A DNA stretch of 38,556 bases from PMNU01 sp035479375 (GTDB lineage: Bacteria > Patescibacteriota > Saccharimonadia > Saccharimonadales > UBA4665). The DNA lies in contig DATIIT010000008.1 in assembly GCA_035479375.1 (NCBI GenBank), forward strand, positions 1 through 38,556, written 5' to 3'. The notes under the pieces were generated by a model, which was given only the letters and a program-made list of their open reading frames with translations, had not been told where the DNA came from and made no database searches. Of the stretch, positions 9,235-16,754 are shown in pieces. Numbering within the stretch: position 1 is the stretch's first letter; each line of letters begins with the position of its first letter. A program made the position numbers and the translations under genes.

Positions 9235-11886
9235 CTACCGGATTCTTACATTCCCGCGGGCAATATCTTTGCTGTTGAGCCGGTATTGCGCTGGCGCCGT
9301 AGCCGGGTTGCTGCCCGCAGCGTAAATCTCAATCTGGAATTGGTCATTGGCCGTGGGGCTGAGCCGGGTGCCGTCCAGGCCGGTGACGCGGAAGGGCACC
9401 GTAATGGTGGCGCCGTCCACCGTGAGCGTGCCGGTGCCCTGGAAAACGCCGGTGCTGTTGTTGGCGCCCTGGGTTACCATCCAGGCAATAGTTGTGGCGT
9501 TGAGATTCAAACTGTGGCAGTTTACCGCCTTGGCCGGGTTGTTGCATTTTGTGCCAGTGGTGTAGGCGAACTGTAGGCTGCTGCCGGCCGTGACGTGGCC
9601 CTGGCTGTCGTAGGCAACGCTGAAGCCAAAAGTGCCTGCATCGGTTTGGCTGGCGCTGATGAGCCCGGGCAGTACGTCCCCGCCGGCGAGCGATGGCACC
9701 ACCGTGCGTTTACCGGTAAAGCTGAAGCCCAGCGGGTTGTACACCACCAGGTAGTCGCTGGCAACGCCGCTCCAGTTCCCGGCAAAGTCTTGGGCGCGGA
9801 CGGTTACTTTGTAGACGCCGCTGGCCAGGCTGGTGTCAAACGTAGCCGTGAGGTGGCCGCTGCCATCCCACTGCATAGCCACGCCGCTGCCCGTGCCGGG
9901 GTCAGTGTCGCCCAGGAAATACTCGCCGCCGGCAATGCCCGTTAGGGTGTCAGAGGCGGACACGCCCAGGGCAGAGGACTGTGTGGTGGCTTTAGGGTTG
10001 GCCGACCAGCTAAACGCGCCCAGCACCGGTGCGGTCTTGTCTACGGTAACAGTTATTGCGTCAGTGGCAGCGCTTGCGCCGCCCTGGCTAACGCTGGCAA
10101 CGGCGTAGGTGTGTGCGCCCTCGGCAGCGCCGTTGTCGGTGTAGGTGGTTTGCGTGGGGGAGGCCACAGCTGCGCCATCGCGGTAGACGATGTAGCTGCT
10201 GGCGCCGGCGGCCGCGTTCCAGCTCAATGCCGGGCCCGCGTTCGTCGGGGAGGGTGCCGTCAAACCGGTGGGCGTAGGTGGCACATCGGGAGTTACGGTG
10301 AGCGTCACGTCTTGCGCCGCCGTCCAGTTGCCGGCGGCGTCACGGGCGCGGACGTGCAAAACATACGTCCCCGGCTGCAGCGGTGCCGTGCGCTCAAACA
10401 CTGGCGAGCTAAAGTTACCGTTGGCGCCATCGAGTGGGATACCCTGGCCAGTGCCCGGGTCGGCGCCGCTAAAGTACTCGACGGCTACACCGTCGGTTGT
10501 GGCGCTCAGCACCGCACCCTGCGACGGCGTGGTGTTGGCCGGCGTCACTGCCACGTCCGTGAGCGACGGCGGCGTCGTATCCACTGTAACCGTGCGGTAG
10601 TTGGGACAGACGCCTGACGGCGAGCATACCAGCGCGTACGTGGAGCTGCCATCCGGGTCAACCGCCTGCACATAATACTGGTAATCACCCTCCGGCAGCG
10701 TGGCAGTGTCAGTAAAAGTGGCATCAGTGGTGGTGCCGATGACGTCCACCGGATTGTGCTTGTACGGCACCGCCTCGCGGTAAACCACATAATGGTCTAC
10801 GCCCTGTTCGGCATGCCAGGTGAGCACCGGATGGTTGATCGGCGTGGGCGCCGTAAAGCCCACTACCGGCACGAGCTGCGGCGTAATAAACGTCTGCACT
10901 GGGGTGGCCGTTACATCCACGGCCGAGGTGTTGCACAATGTCTGGTTTGGGTTGTTGAGCGTAACGCACAGGTCGCCGGTGGCAATTTGCGCCCCCTGCG
11001 CCAAGACGTACGGTGAATTAAACCCGCTAAGCGTAGCGATAACCGTCAACGCGTAACTGCCTTCCGGCGAGCCCAGCGTCTGCGGCTGGGTAATAAGCGA
11101 CGAGGACGGCCGCCCGAGCGCCGTTGTGTCCCCGCCGTTACGGTCAAAAGCCTGTACGCGGAAGGTTTGCGGCGTGACGGCCGGTAAATGCAGCGTGGTG
11201 TCCAGGTCTGCCGCAGTCAGGTCATAGGCCGCCGAACCTGTCAGCGTCCAGCTGTTAACGGGCGTGGCGCTGCCCACCGTCGTACTCAAGGTGTAGGAGG
11301 TGTTAGCATAGCGGCCAATCGTCACTGTGTACGTGTCCTCGCGCAACAGGACAGAGAAGTGGTTGTCGTCTTGCGCCATGTGTACGAGGCCGCGCGTCCC
11401 AGCAGCCGTCGCCGGGTCAATAGACAACTTCACGCCGTCCATGGGTTTGCCAGCCGCGTCCACCACGTTCCCCGAGAAGGTGCGTACCGGGTAGGCGGTG
11501 AGCACCGCATCCAGCGTGCGGTCTGCCGTGACCGCCACATTGTCGAATGAGGCGCTATCCCACCTAACGCTTGGCGAGCCAATATCCACGTGGTAATTGC
11601 TGGCCGCCGGCACATCAACGGCGTATGTGCCGTCGGCGGCAGACGTCGTTTGCCCTGGCACTGGCAACTGGTAGGAGCCATTAGGGTTCAGGATACCAAC
11701 CGATATGCCCGCGCCCGGCACCGGCGCCCCCGTGGTATCCGTAATTGTGCCCGAGACATGGTAGGTAACTGGCGCGTCGGCGTGCGCCAACACCGCGTGC
11801 AGGCCTCCGGCCGCGGCCACTGCCGCCAGCAACACAAAAGTCAGGCCCCGCGTAGCCCACTGTTTCGCGCGTCGAGTCCAGACCAT
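9235..11886 (-). CDS. Secreted multidomain surface protein (carboxypeptidase-regulatory-like, Fn3, DPGTG modules)
   Basis: 883 residues. An N-terminal signal peptide (Arg-rich start, hydrophobic core ~14-30, likely cleavage after LAHA at ~36) is followed by two transthyretin/carboxypeptidase-regulatory-like domains (~40-110, ~130-220; VSGTITDTTGAPV start), fibronectin III-like modules, and two copies of a ~65-residue module with EYF-x(3-5)-DPGTGxG and RARDAAGNW/RAQDFAGNW (~470-545 and ~630-705). The last ~170 residues form a beta-rich domain resembling the post-COAP-1 type. No sortase motif or C-terminal helix is seen. Probably an exported cell-surface or matrix protein; ligand unknown. A ribosome-binding site AGGGGGA (~7 nt) supports the ATG at 11886. 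Confidence 0.87.
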   Translation of the reverse strand: MVWTRRAKQWATRGLTFVLLAAVAAAGGLHAVLAHADAPVTYHVSGTITDTTGAPVPGAGISVGILNPNGSYQLPVPGQTTSAADGTYAVDVPAASNYHVDIGSPSVRWDSASFDNVAVTADRTLDAVLTAYPVRTFSGNVVDAAGKPMDGVKLSIDPATAAGTRGLVHMAQDDNHFSVLLREDTYTVTIGRYANTSYTLSTTVGSATPVNSWTLTGSAAYDLTAADLDTTLHLPAVTPQTFRVQAFDRNGGDTTALGRPSSSLITQPQTLGSPEGSYALTVIATLSGFNSPYVLAQGAQIATGDLCVTLNNPNQTLCNTSAVDVTATPVQTFITPQLVPVVGFTAPTPINHPVLTWHAEQGVDHYVVYREAVPYKHNPVDVIGTTTDATFTDTATLPEGDYQYYVQAVDPDGSSTYALVCSPSGVCPNYRTVTVDTTPPSLTDVAVTPANTTPSQGAVLSATTDGVAVEYFSGADPGTGQGIPLDGANGNFSSPVFERTAPLQPGTYVLHVRARDAAGNWTAAQDVTLTVTPDVPPTPTGLTAPSPTNAGPALSWNAAAGASSYIVYRDGAAVASPTQTTYTDNGAAEGAHTYAVASVSQGGASAATDAITVTVDKTAPVLGAFSWSANPKATTQSSALGVSASDTLTGIAGGEYFLGDTDPGTGSGVAMQWDGSGHLTATFDTSLASGVYKVTVRAQDFAGNWSGVASDYLVVYNPLGFSFTGKRTVVPSLAGGDVLPGLISASQTDAGTFGFSVAYDSQGHVTAGSSLQFAYTTGTKCNNPAKAVNCHSLNLNATTIAWMVTQGANNSTGVFQGTGTLTVDGATITVPFRVTGLDGTRLSPTANDQFQIEIYAAGSNPATAPAQYRLNSKDIARGNVRIR

Positions 11887-12028
11887 GGCAAATCCCCCTA
11901 GTTATCTGCAGTTATTGTACAGTAATCCGGGCGCTGCGCGGCAGGTATTTAAGGCCACTGGGCTTTTAGTGCTGCCCCGCTGGGCGAGTAGCAGGGTTGG
12001 CAGGTCCGCAGTAATATTTCATACATGC

Positions 12029-12034
12029 TATACT
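12029..12034 (+). promoter_or_regulatory. -10 box 6 nt before the 12041 start (leaderless type)
   Basis: TATACT with TGC in front, no ribosome-binding site between box and ATG. Confidence 0.6.
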
Positions 12035-12040
12035 TTGCCC

Positions 12041-12778
12041 ATGAGTCAATATGGCAATGAAAATACGGCCGGGGTGCAGGGCTCAATGCCGGACTTTTTG
12101 GTGGTGCCACTTTATGGCATGGCCGTCGAAGACCTCAATACAGCGAAAGCCACTCTGGCCGGCCTAGGCTTAACCGCGCTCTCTGGACAAGAGGCCGCCG
12201 ATTTTATCGCAAGCCGCGCCGCCGCGTCCACCACAGAGGCCGATTCCGGCCCGCACTATGCAAGCTACCAGGACTTTGAAGAGTTTGGAAATGAGTACTA
12301 TGGCGGGGACCAGCGGCGCCAGTACAGCGCGGCTTTCCGGGTTTGGGGGAGGCTACGCGCTGCCGCCGCACACTATCCCACGCGGGCAGCGGTTGGACTC
12401 GCACCCGGCTACGAAGGGTTAGGCTTATCTCCGTCGCAACTCGGGCACACAGTTAAGACATACCTGCGCATGGTCGACCGCTCACCAGATGGACGACCGG
12501 TGGAAGAGATTGACCTCCGCGGCGTGTGCGCCTTTTTGGGCATTCTACTTAAGGACGGCTATGGCTTTCGAGGTTCGCCAATCAGCGGGCTTGGCGTGAC
12601 AGGTTACAGTATGCTGGCGCATTTCGGGAGTGTGCGGCTAGAACTGGATCCACCGCTGCCACTATACGGCGCTACTGCTACCGCTAAACGTCCAGCCACA
12701 GCCACGGCGGATCATGCTTCCTGGCGGGGGTGTGAGTTCCGGAGCCAAACTTTTGGCGAGATACCAAGTATGGCGTAG
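12041..12778 (+). CDS. Unrecognised protein, probably frameshifted at its 3' end
   Basis: 245 residues as read; I recognise no family. Start at ATG 12041: TATACT with extended TGC (12029-12034) ends 6 nt before it. The stretch around residues 125-205 (hydrophobic RGVCAFLGILLKDGYGF block) looks like a folded core; an A/T-rich linker with alternating ATA follows. The present end is GEIPSMA. One extra base in the T run at 12751-12754 would move reading into the frame open from 12736 to a TGA at 12916-12918, adding FWRDTKYGVEEIRALIAAGK and more and giving ~292 residues. That tail looks genuinely coding, so this is either a natural frameshift or an assembly error. The extended tail ends inside the tRNA-like repeat at 12890. 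Confidence 0.65.
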   Translation: MSQYGNENTAGVQGSMPDFLVVPLYGMAVEDLNTAKATLAGLGLTALSGQEAADFIASRAAASTTEADSGPHYASYQDFEEFGNEYYGGDQRRQYSAAFRVWGRLRAAAAHYPTRAAVGLAPGYEGLGLSPSQLGHTVKTYLRMVDRSPDGRPVEEIDLRGVCAFLGILLKDGYGFRGSPISGLGVTGYSMLAHFGSVRLELDPPLPLYGATATAKRPATATADHASWRGCEFRSQTFGEIPSMA

Positions 12779-12889
12779 AGGAAATTAGGGCCCTGATCGC
12801 CGCCGGAAAGGCTTCGAGGGTATCGAAACGCAATTCTATTGGATGCAGCCCAGAGACAATTTCACTAAAAGCAGCAAGGAGGAAGTTGC

Positions 12890-12926
12890 AAAATCCTGGC
12901 AGGGGAGACAGGGCTTGAGCCTGCGG
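12890..12926 (-). repeat. Degenerate direct repeat of the tRNA-Trp 3' end (att-like)
   Basis: Aligned with 14458-14494, this segment matches at about 33 of 37 positions with one gap. The match covers 7-8 bases beyond the CCA end, the CCA, the discriminator, the 3' acceptor strand and most of the T arm, then stops. The mismatches fall in the T stem and loop, so it cannot be a working tRNA. It lies 1,569 bp from the equivalent point of the intact tRNA, in the same orientation and downstream of the tRNA 3' end. That is the geometry left by site-specific integration into a tRNA gene. No integrase gene lies between the two copies. Confidence 0.7.
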
Positions 12927-12949
12927 CCGCTATAGTATACGGTGAGGTA

Positions 12950-13804
12950 ATGCGTACAGCCGCCCTCTCTGTTGAAACCGGACATTTCTACAACCATGAT
13001 TTAGTGGACGGGCCGAAACGGCTGGCAAAGCATTTCGGCGTGGTCGCACTAAACCCTTGGCTTAGGTCACAACAGATTAGAACGCTCGGCGGTGACGAAC
13101 CAGGTAGGTTAAGTATGTGCATTTTGGTTGACGACTACCATCAGCGCCCATCAAGCAATGGCAAGCCTCTCGACACCTTAAGGCCTATTATTGCCGCCGC
13201 CGAGAGCGAAGGTGTCAGGATCGATTATATCGGCAGAGAGGCTGGCTGCGTTAAGCTTGCCGCAGCTACAAGCGCCATACTTCAGAGATCCACGGGGTTC
13301 AGAAATGATAAAGGCGATAGTTACTGGCTGGTTGCTAAGCGGCCCACAGTCCCACACCAGGCCGCTATGGCAGCTGAGACGCCACCTATTTCTTACGGCC
13401 AGCCGCCCATAGCAGTAGATATCGAATTTTGGAGTAAGCCCAGCGCCGGGAACAACTATCATCCATGGGCATGCCCACTGCTTGCAGCTACGTGGCAGAT
13501 GGTTCGGCTCGGGGGCCTAGAACAAATCGGCGGTAAAACAGCGATGGATGACCCGCACGGATTTAATAACCCCTTCCTGCTGGACGACAACCCACCTGAC
13601 TGGGATACATGGGATGAAGTGCCAGCCCTACTACAATTGCGTGTTGATGCGGCGCCATTCGCCGGCGAGCGGGTCGCTTCTATCATACCTGCGGACTTTC
13701 TCGCAGTTGAATGTGCCGTGGATATGCTTCGCCGTGACATCGCACATACTCTGGGCGAGCCGATGCTTGCCAACCCCATCGGCCGAGAATTCTATAGCGT
13801 ATAG
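12950..13804 (+). CDS. Unrecognised cytosolic protein inside the tRNA-Trp-flanked segment
   Basis: 284 residues, no signal peptide or membrane helix, Trp- and Pro-rich in its second half (WDTWDEVPALLQLRVD). I recognise no family. Visible blocks: an N-terminal alpha/beta part with LSMCILVDDYHQ (~residue 55), a central linker, a helix-rich block with CPLLAATWQMVRLGG (~180), and a C-terminal ADFLAVECAVDMLRRDIAHT helix. The length resembles that of the frameshift-corrected upstream gene (~292), and both may belong to one accessory module. A GAGGT lies close to the ATG, and a TATAGT (12931-12936) immediately follows the tRNA-like repeat, so its promoter is at the presumed junction. A hairpin with a T-rich tail follows at 13834. 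Confidence 0.72.
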   Translation: MRTAALSVETGHFYNHDLVDGPKRLAKHFGVVALNPWLRSQQIRTLGGDEPGRLSMCILVDDYHQRPSSNGKPLDTLRPIIAAAESEGVRIDYIGREAGCVKLAAATSAILQRSTGFRNDKGDSYWLVAKRPTVPHQAAMAAETPPISYGQPPIAVDIEFWSKPSAGNNYHPWACPLLAATWQMVRLGGLEQIGGKTAMDDPHGFNNPFLLDDNPPDWDTWDEVPALLQLRVDAAPFAGERVASIIPADFLAVECAVDMLRRDIAHTLGEPMLANPIGREFYSV

Positions 13805-13833
13805 GGGGGGTGGCGCGTGCAGCATCGTCGCGC

Positions 13834-13857
13834 GGCCGTGCGGATACGGCCTTTATT
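13834..13857 (+). terminator. Possible rho-independent terminator after the 12950 gene
   Basis: A 6-bp perfect stem (GGCCGT / ACGGCC) with a 6-nt loop is followed by TTTATT. It lies 30 bp after the stop codon at 13804 and before the convergent Nudix gene. The T tract is short and interrupted, so termination strength is uncertain. Confidence 0.5.
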
Positions 13858-13886
13858 AGAACGCTGCTAAGCAATGAGGATATTGA

Positions 13887-14366
13887 TCAATGATCTTTCT
13901 CAACAGTAATCGAAGAAAGAGCGTCAATGTGCCAGGCCTGCACCGCTTCAAGGGGATACAATTTACCCGCACGATGATCTTGGATGGCTTTCAGGACGGT
14001 TGGCGCACGCAATTTGCCTTCGCGGTCCAGTTCCAGCACTTCCTCATAGGTGAACGCTTTAATGACAGCGTGCTCCTCAGAGGTGAAAGACGCGTCATCG
14101 GCAACCTTGCCGGCAAAGATCAAGAACACGACATTACTGCCGCTTGCTATTACAGTCTGGTATACGCCCAGGAAATGTTGGAGCTCTACGCCGGCGCCTG
14201 TTTCTTCTTTGGCCTCCCGCTGGACACACTCAATAAAGCCTTCATGGACTTCGAGCGTGCCAGCAGGCAAGTTAAAGAAGCCGGCCTTTTCATGCCGAGC
14301 CTCCTGGATCAGAACATATTTGTCGCGCTGCTTAAGAACGATGCCAGCACCAGTAAAAAATGCCAT
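13887..14366 (-). CDS. Nudix hydrolase
   Basis: 159-residue Nudix-fold hydrolase, the usual length for single-domain members that hydrolyse nucleoside diphosphate derivatives (oxidised dNTPs, ADP-sugars and similar). The Nudix box is complete: G36, E42, R50-E51, E54-E55 and G57 match GX5EX7REUXEEXGU, so it should bind metal and be active. The frame opens at 14411, but the ATG at 14366 is chosen because TATACT (14373-14378) ends 6 nt before it and the extra N-terminal residues are not family-like. It is convergent with the 12950 gene and lies between the tRNA-like repeats, in an AT-richer stretch than the flanks. Substrate unknown. Confidence 0.9.
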   Translation of the reverse strand: MAFFTGAGIVLKQRDKYVLIQEARHEKAGFFNLPAGTLEVHEGFIECVQREAKEETGAGVELQHFLGVYQTVIASGSNVVFLIFAGKVADDASFTSEEHAVIKAFTYEEVLELDREGKLRAPTVLKAIQDHRAGKLYPLEAVQAWHIDALSSITVEKDH

Positions 14367-14372
14367 GAGGCA

Positions 14373-14378
14373 AGTATA
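14373..14378 (-). promoter_or_regulatory. -10 box 6 nt before the Nudix start (leaderless type)
   Basis: TATACT on the minus strand; it decides the start at 14366 against longer in-frame starts. Confidence 0.6.
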
Positions 14379-14423
14379 GCAAGTTATCAACAGGGGCATT
14401 ATGAAAACCAAACTTTACGCACT

Positions 14424-14453
14424 AAAAAAGTCTACATTCTTATCTGTAGACTT
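14424..14453 (-). terminator. Rho-independent terminator of tRNA-Trp
   Basis: On the minus strand a 9-bp perfect stem (AAGTCTACA / TGTAGACTT) with an 8-nt loop runs into a run of Ts. It starts 13 bp beyond the CCA end of tRNA-Trp and ends 58 bp before the Nudix start, which separates the two transcription units. Confidence 0.8.
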
Positions 14454-14465
14454 AATGAAAATCCT

Positions 14466-14541
14466 TGGCAGGGGAGACAGGACTCGAACCTGCGACACCC
14501 GGTTTTGGAGACCGGTGCTCTACCAACTGAGCTACTCCCCT
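14466..14541 (-). tRNA. trpT: tRNA-Trp (anticodon CCA)
   Basis: 76 nt including an encoded CCA tail. The acceptor stem AGGGGAG/CTCCCCT pairs at all 7 positions. The D stem is GCTC/GAGC, the anticodon stem CCGGT/ACCGG with loop CTCCAAA (anticodon CCA), the variable loop GTGTC and the T arm GCAGG-TTCGAGT-CCTGT (one G-T pair). The discriminator is G, as expected for bacterial tRNA-Trp. Anticodon CCA reads UGG only, consistent with TGA as stop here. In many bacteria trpT lies near secE-nusG; here it is ~5.4 kb away and on the opposite strand. Its 3' end is duplicated at 12890. Confidence 0.97.
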
Positions 14542-14558
14542 ATGTGGGTTATGGCGCC

Positions 14559-14564
14559 ATAATA
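14559..14564 (-). promoter_or_regulatory. tRNA-Trp -10 element
   Basis: TATTAT with an extended TGC lies 17 bp before the tRNA 5' end, giving a predicted leader of about 10 nt. No good -35 hexamer is seen, consistent with an extended -10 promoter. Confidence 0.5.
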
Positions 14565-14745
14565 GCAAAAATTACCAGATAAGGCCAGGCGCCTGGGCAC
14601 AGAATCGGGACGCATGCAGGAGTAGAGCGCAGCCCGCGCCGGCCGCAGTTGTGCACCAGAACGGAAAACACATAGATTCATCTGGCACCTTATGGTACGA
14701 TTTGTGCTTTGAACATCAGCCCAACACTGTTAAAGGAGTTTTTTC

Positions 14746-15276
14746 ATGGCTTCCGCCGACCAACTTGCCCATATCACCCATGCGTGGAGCGTACCCATGG
14801 CCGTCGTCGACCCGTTAGCGCTTACCGACGGGCTCACACCGCACGTCGTCCTCCACGAACAGGATCCGGATGGCTATAGTAAACTTCAGTTCGGCATAGG
14901 CCTTATGCCGGCCAGCTTTCGCGCGGGCGGCAATCCTCCCGAAAGTACGGACTACTTCGACAAGGTGGGCGAGCCCACTCCCGAGGATGCGCTGCCTGAA
15001 GGCATCAGGCACATCGTAGCCATCGGGGCTATGGGCGTAATTGTTGCGCCCCGCGCCCTCGACGAAATGCAGCGTTTTTGGGATGAAAACCGGGTGCTCG
15101 CGGCATATGCGCCAACCTCTGGCAATACCGGCATGGCGGGCATCACGCACATCGCCAACCCAGACCAACGGCGGGCTATCGGCGACACTGGCATACACGT
15201 AACCGACCACGCATTGGTCGTTGCCAGTATGCGGGCCGTGGTCTGCCACACATTGCACCCATACCGGGGCAAATAG
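14746..15276 (+). CDS. Unrecognised 176-aa cytosolic protein
   Basis: 176 residues, no signal peptide or membrane helix. It starts with a beta-rich N-terminus. A central AIGAMGVIVAPRALDEMQRF block (~residues 92-112) and a C-terminal HVTDHALVVASMRAVVCHTL block (~150-170) look like core strands and helices of an alpha/beta fold, but I cannot name a family. Start chosen from AAAGGAG (14732-14738), 7 nt before the ATG, one of the best ribosome-binding sites in the window. A TACGAT -10 (14696-14701) gives a leader of ~38 nt, which contrasts with the leaderless-type genes around it. Confidence 0.75.
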   Translation: MASADQLAHITHAWSVPMAVVDPLALTDGLTPHVVLHEQDPDGYSKLQFGIGLMPASFRAGGNPPESTDYFDKVGEPTPEDALPEGIRHIVAIGAMGVIVAPRALDEMQRFWDENRVLAAYAPTSGNTGMAGITHIANPDQRRAIGDTGIHVTDHALVVASMRAVVCHTLHPYRGK

Positions 15277-15349
15277 GCCGCCCTGGAGGCTGCGCGCTTG
15301 CGCCCCAAGGGTTCCCTAATCTTGCCTAATCTGATATACCTATTATTAC

Positions 15350-16012
15350 ATGTCGAAGGTCGCACCAAACAAACCGTTGCTCATCCTTTTGTACGGATAC
15401 CCGGGGTCGGGTAAGACGTTTTTTGCGCGCCAGCTGAGCGAAAATTTCCAGGCCGCGCACCTGCACTCCGAGCGCATCCGCGGCGAACTCTTTGAGAACC
15501 CGCACTACGACAAAGAAGAAAACGACGTCATCACGCAGCTGATGGATTACATGGCCGGCGAATTTCTAAGCGCCGGCTTGAGCGTGGTGTACGACGGCAA
15601 CTCGTTGCGCACCCAGTCGCGCCGCGCCCTGCGGGACATGGCGCGCAAATACCGCGCCCAGCCCGTGCTGGTATGGTTCCAGGTGGATGCCGAGACCTCG
15701 TTTGGCCGCCTGCAGCGCCGTGACCGCCGCCGCGCGGACGACAAATACGCCGGCCCCAACGACCGCGCCACCTTCGAACGCGTGGCCGGCGCCATGCAAA
15801 ACCCGCAAAACGAGGACTACATTGTGGTGAGCGGCAAGCACACCTTCGAGACGCAACTGAGCGCGTTTATCAAGCGCATGCGCGAGCTCGGCCTTGTCCC
15901 AGACAAAGTTGAGGTCAGCGCCAAGGTAGTCAAGCCGGGGCTGGTCAACCTCGTGCCCAACCCCACGGCCGGGCGCGTGGACATGTCGCGGCGCAACATC
16001 GTCATTAGATAG
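15350..16012 (+). CDS. P-loop kinase-like protein (AAA_33 / zeta-toxin-like)
   Basis: 220 residues. An N-terminal Walker A GYPGSGKT (residues 16-23) is followed by a LHSERIR block where AAA_33 kinases have the substrate-binding D/E-R, a VVYDGNS strand (Walker B-like, ~80) and a LQRRDRRRADD lid region (~122) rich in Arg. These features fit polynucleotide-kinase/gluconate-kinase-like phosphotransferases; the substrate is unknown and no antitoxin is adjacent. A conserved-looking basic tail with AGRVDMSRRN closes the protein. A TATACC -10 with extended TGA lies 9 nt before the ATG. The metallopeptidase gene follows after 10 nt, so they are probably co-transcribed. Confidence 0.85.
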   Translation: MSKVAPNKPLLILLYGYPGSGKTFFARQLSENFQAAHLHSERIRGELFENPHYDKEENDVITQLMDYMAGEFLSAGLSVVYDGNSLRTQSRRALRDMARKYRAQPVLVWFQVDAETSFGRLQRRDRRRADDKYAGPNDRATFERVAGAMQNPQNEDYIVVSGKHTFETQLSAFIKRMRELGLVPDKVEVSAKVVKPGLVNLVPNPTAGRVDMSRRNIVIR

Positions 16013-16022
16013 GAGTGGGCTT

Positions 16023-16730
16023 TTGGCCACCAAACAAATTGAGCTTGCAAACATAGGCACTGTGGTGTTATATAAGCGGCGCGGCAACCGCAGCTTACGG
16101 CTCAGCATTGGCTCGGCCGGGGAAATCCGGGTGAGCATGCCGTATTGGTTGCCGTACAAAGCAGGGGAGCAATTTGCCGTGAGCAAAGCGGCCTGGATCG
16201 CTTTGCACCGCACGCCCGTGGCAGCCGGGCTGCACAGTGGGCAGGCTGTGGGCAAGGCCCATCGGCTATTGTTTTCTCCGTCGGCACGCGCCAGTAAGGC
16301 CATGGCACGCATCAAAGACAACCAGATAGAAGTCAGCTATCCGGAGGCTTTGCCGTTGGACGCGCCAGAAGTGCAGAAGGCCGCGCGCACGGCCGCGATT
16401 CGCGCCCTGCGCCGCGAGGCCGAGCAGCTCTTGCCGCTCCGCTTGCGCCAGCTGGCCGGGCAAAACGGGTTTACCTTCCACAGCGTCGCGGTGAAGCAGC
16501 TTAAAAGCCGCTGGGGTAGCTGCAGTACACACCAAGACATCATCCTCAACCTGTTCCTTATGCAGCTACCGTGGCACTTAATTGATTACGTGCTGCTGCA
16601 CGAGCTCACCCACACCAAGGTTATGCAGCACGGCGCGCCATTTTGGCAAGAATTAGAGCGGCATGTGCCGCACGCCAAGCGGCTGCGCAAAGAAATCGGC
16701 GAGTACCACCCGGTTTTGGCAGCGCAATAA
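16023..16730 (+). CDS. YgjP-type zinc metallopeptidase (DUF45)
   Basis: 235 residues with a TTG start preceded by AGGAG about 6 nt upstream. The N-terminal half carries the DUF45 beta region (VLYKRRGNRSLRLSI). The C-terminal half has the diagnostic KSRWGSCS, then LNLFLMQLP, and the zinc motif HELTH at residues 193-197 with a third ligand candidate H203 and FW shortly after. Family members are predicted soluble M48-like peptidases whose substrates are poorly known. It lies 10 nt after the kinase-like gene in what looks like a two-gene operon and just before a histidine kinase with its own promoter. Confidence 0.9.
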   Translation: MATKQIELANIGTVVLYKRRGNRSLRLSIGSAGEIRVSMPYWLPYKAGEQFAVSKAAWIALHRTPVAAGLHSGQAVGKAHRLLFSPSARASKAMARIKDNQIEVSYPEALPLDAPEVQKAARTAAIRALRREAEQLLPLRLRQLAGQNGFTFHSVAVKQLKSRWGSCSTHQDIILNLFLMQLPWHLIDYVLLHELTHTKVMQHGAPFWQELERHVPHAKRLRKEIGEYHPVLAAQ

Positions 16731-16754
16731 GCCGGCATATGGCATAATGAGGTT

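Noticed and set aside
12890..12926. A second tRNA gene
   Set aside because: Only the 3' acceptor strand and part of the T arm are present and the T stem is broken; no anticodon or D arm follows.
15350..16012. Zeta-type toxin of a toxin-antitoxin pair
   Set aside because: The P-loop kinase fold is similar, but no small antitoxin gene precedes it and the next gene is a DUF45 peptidase.
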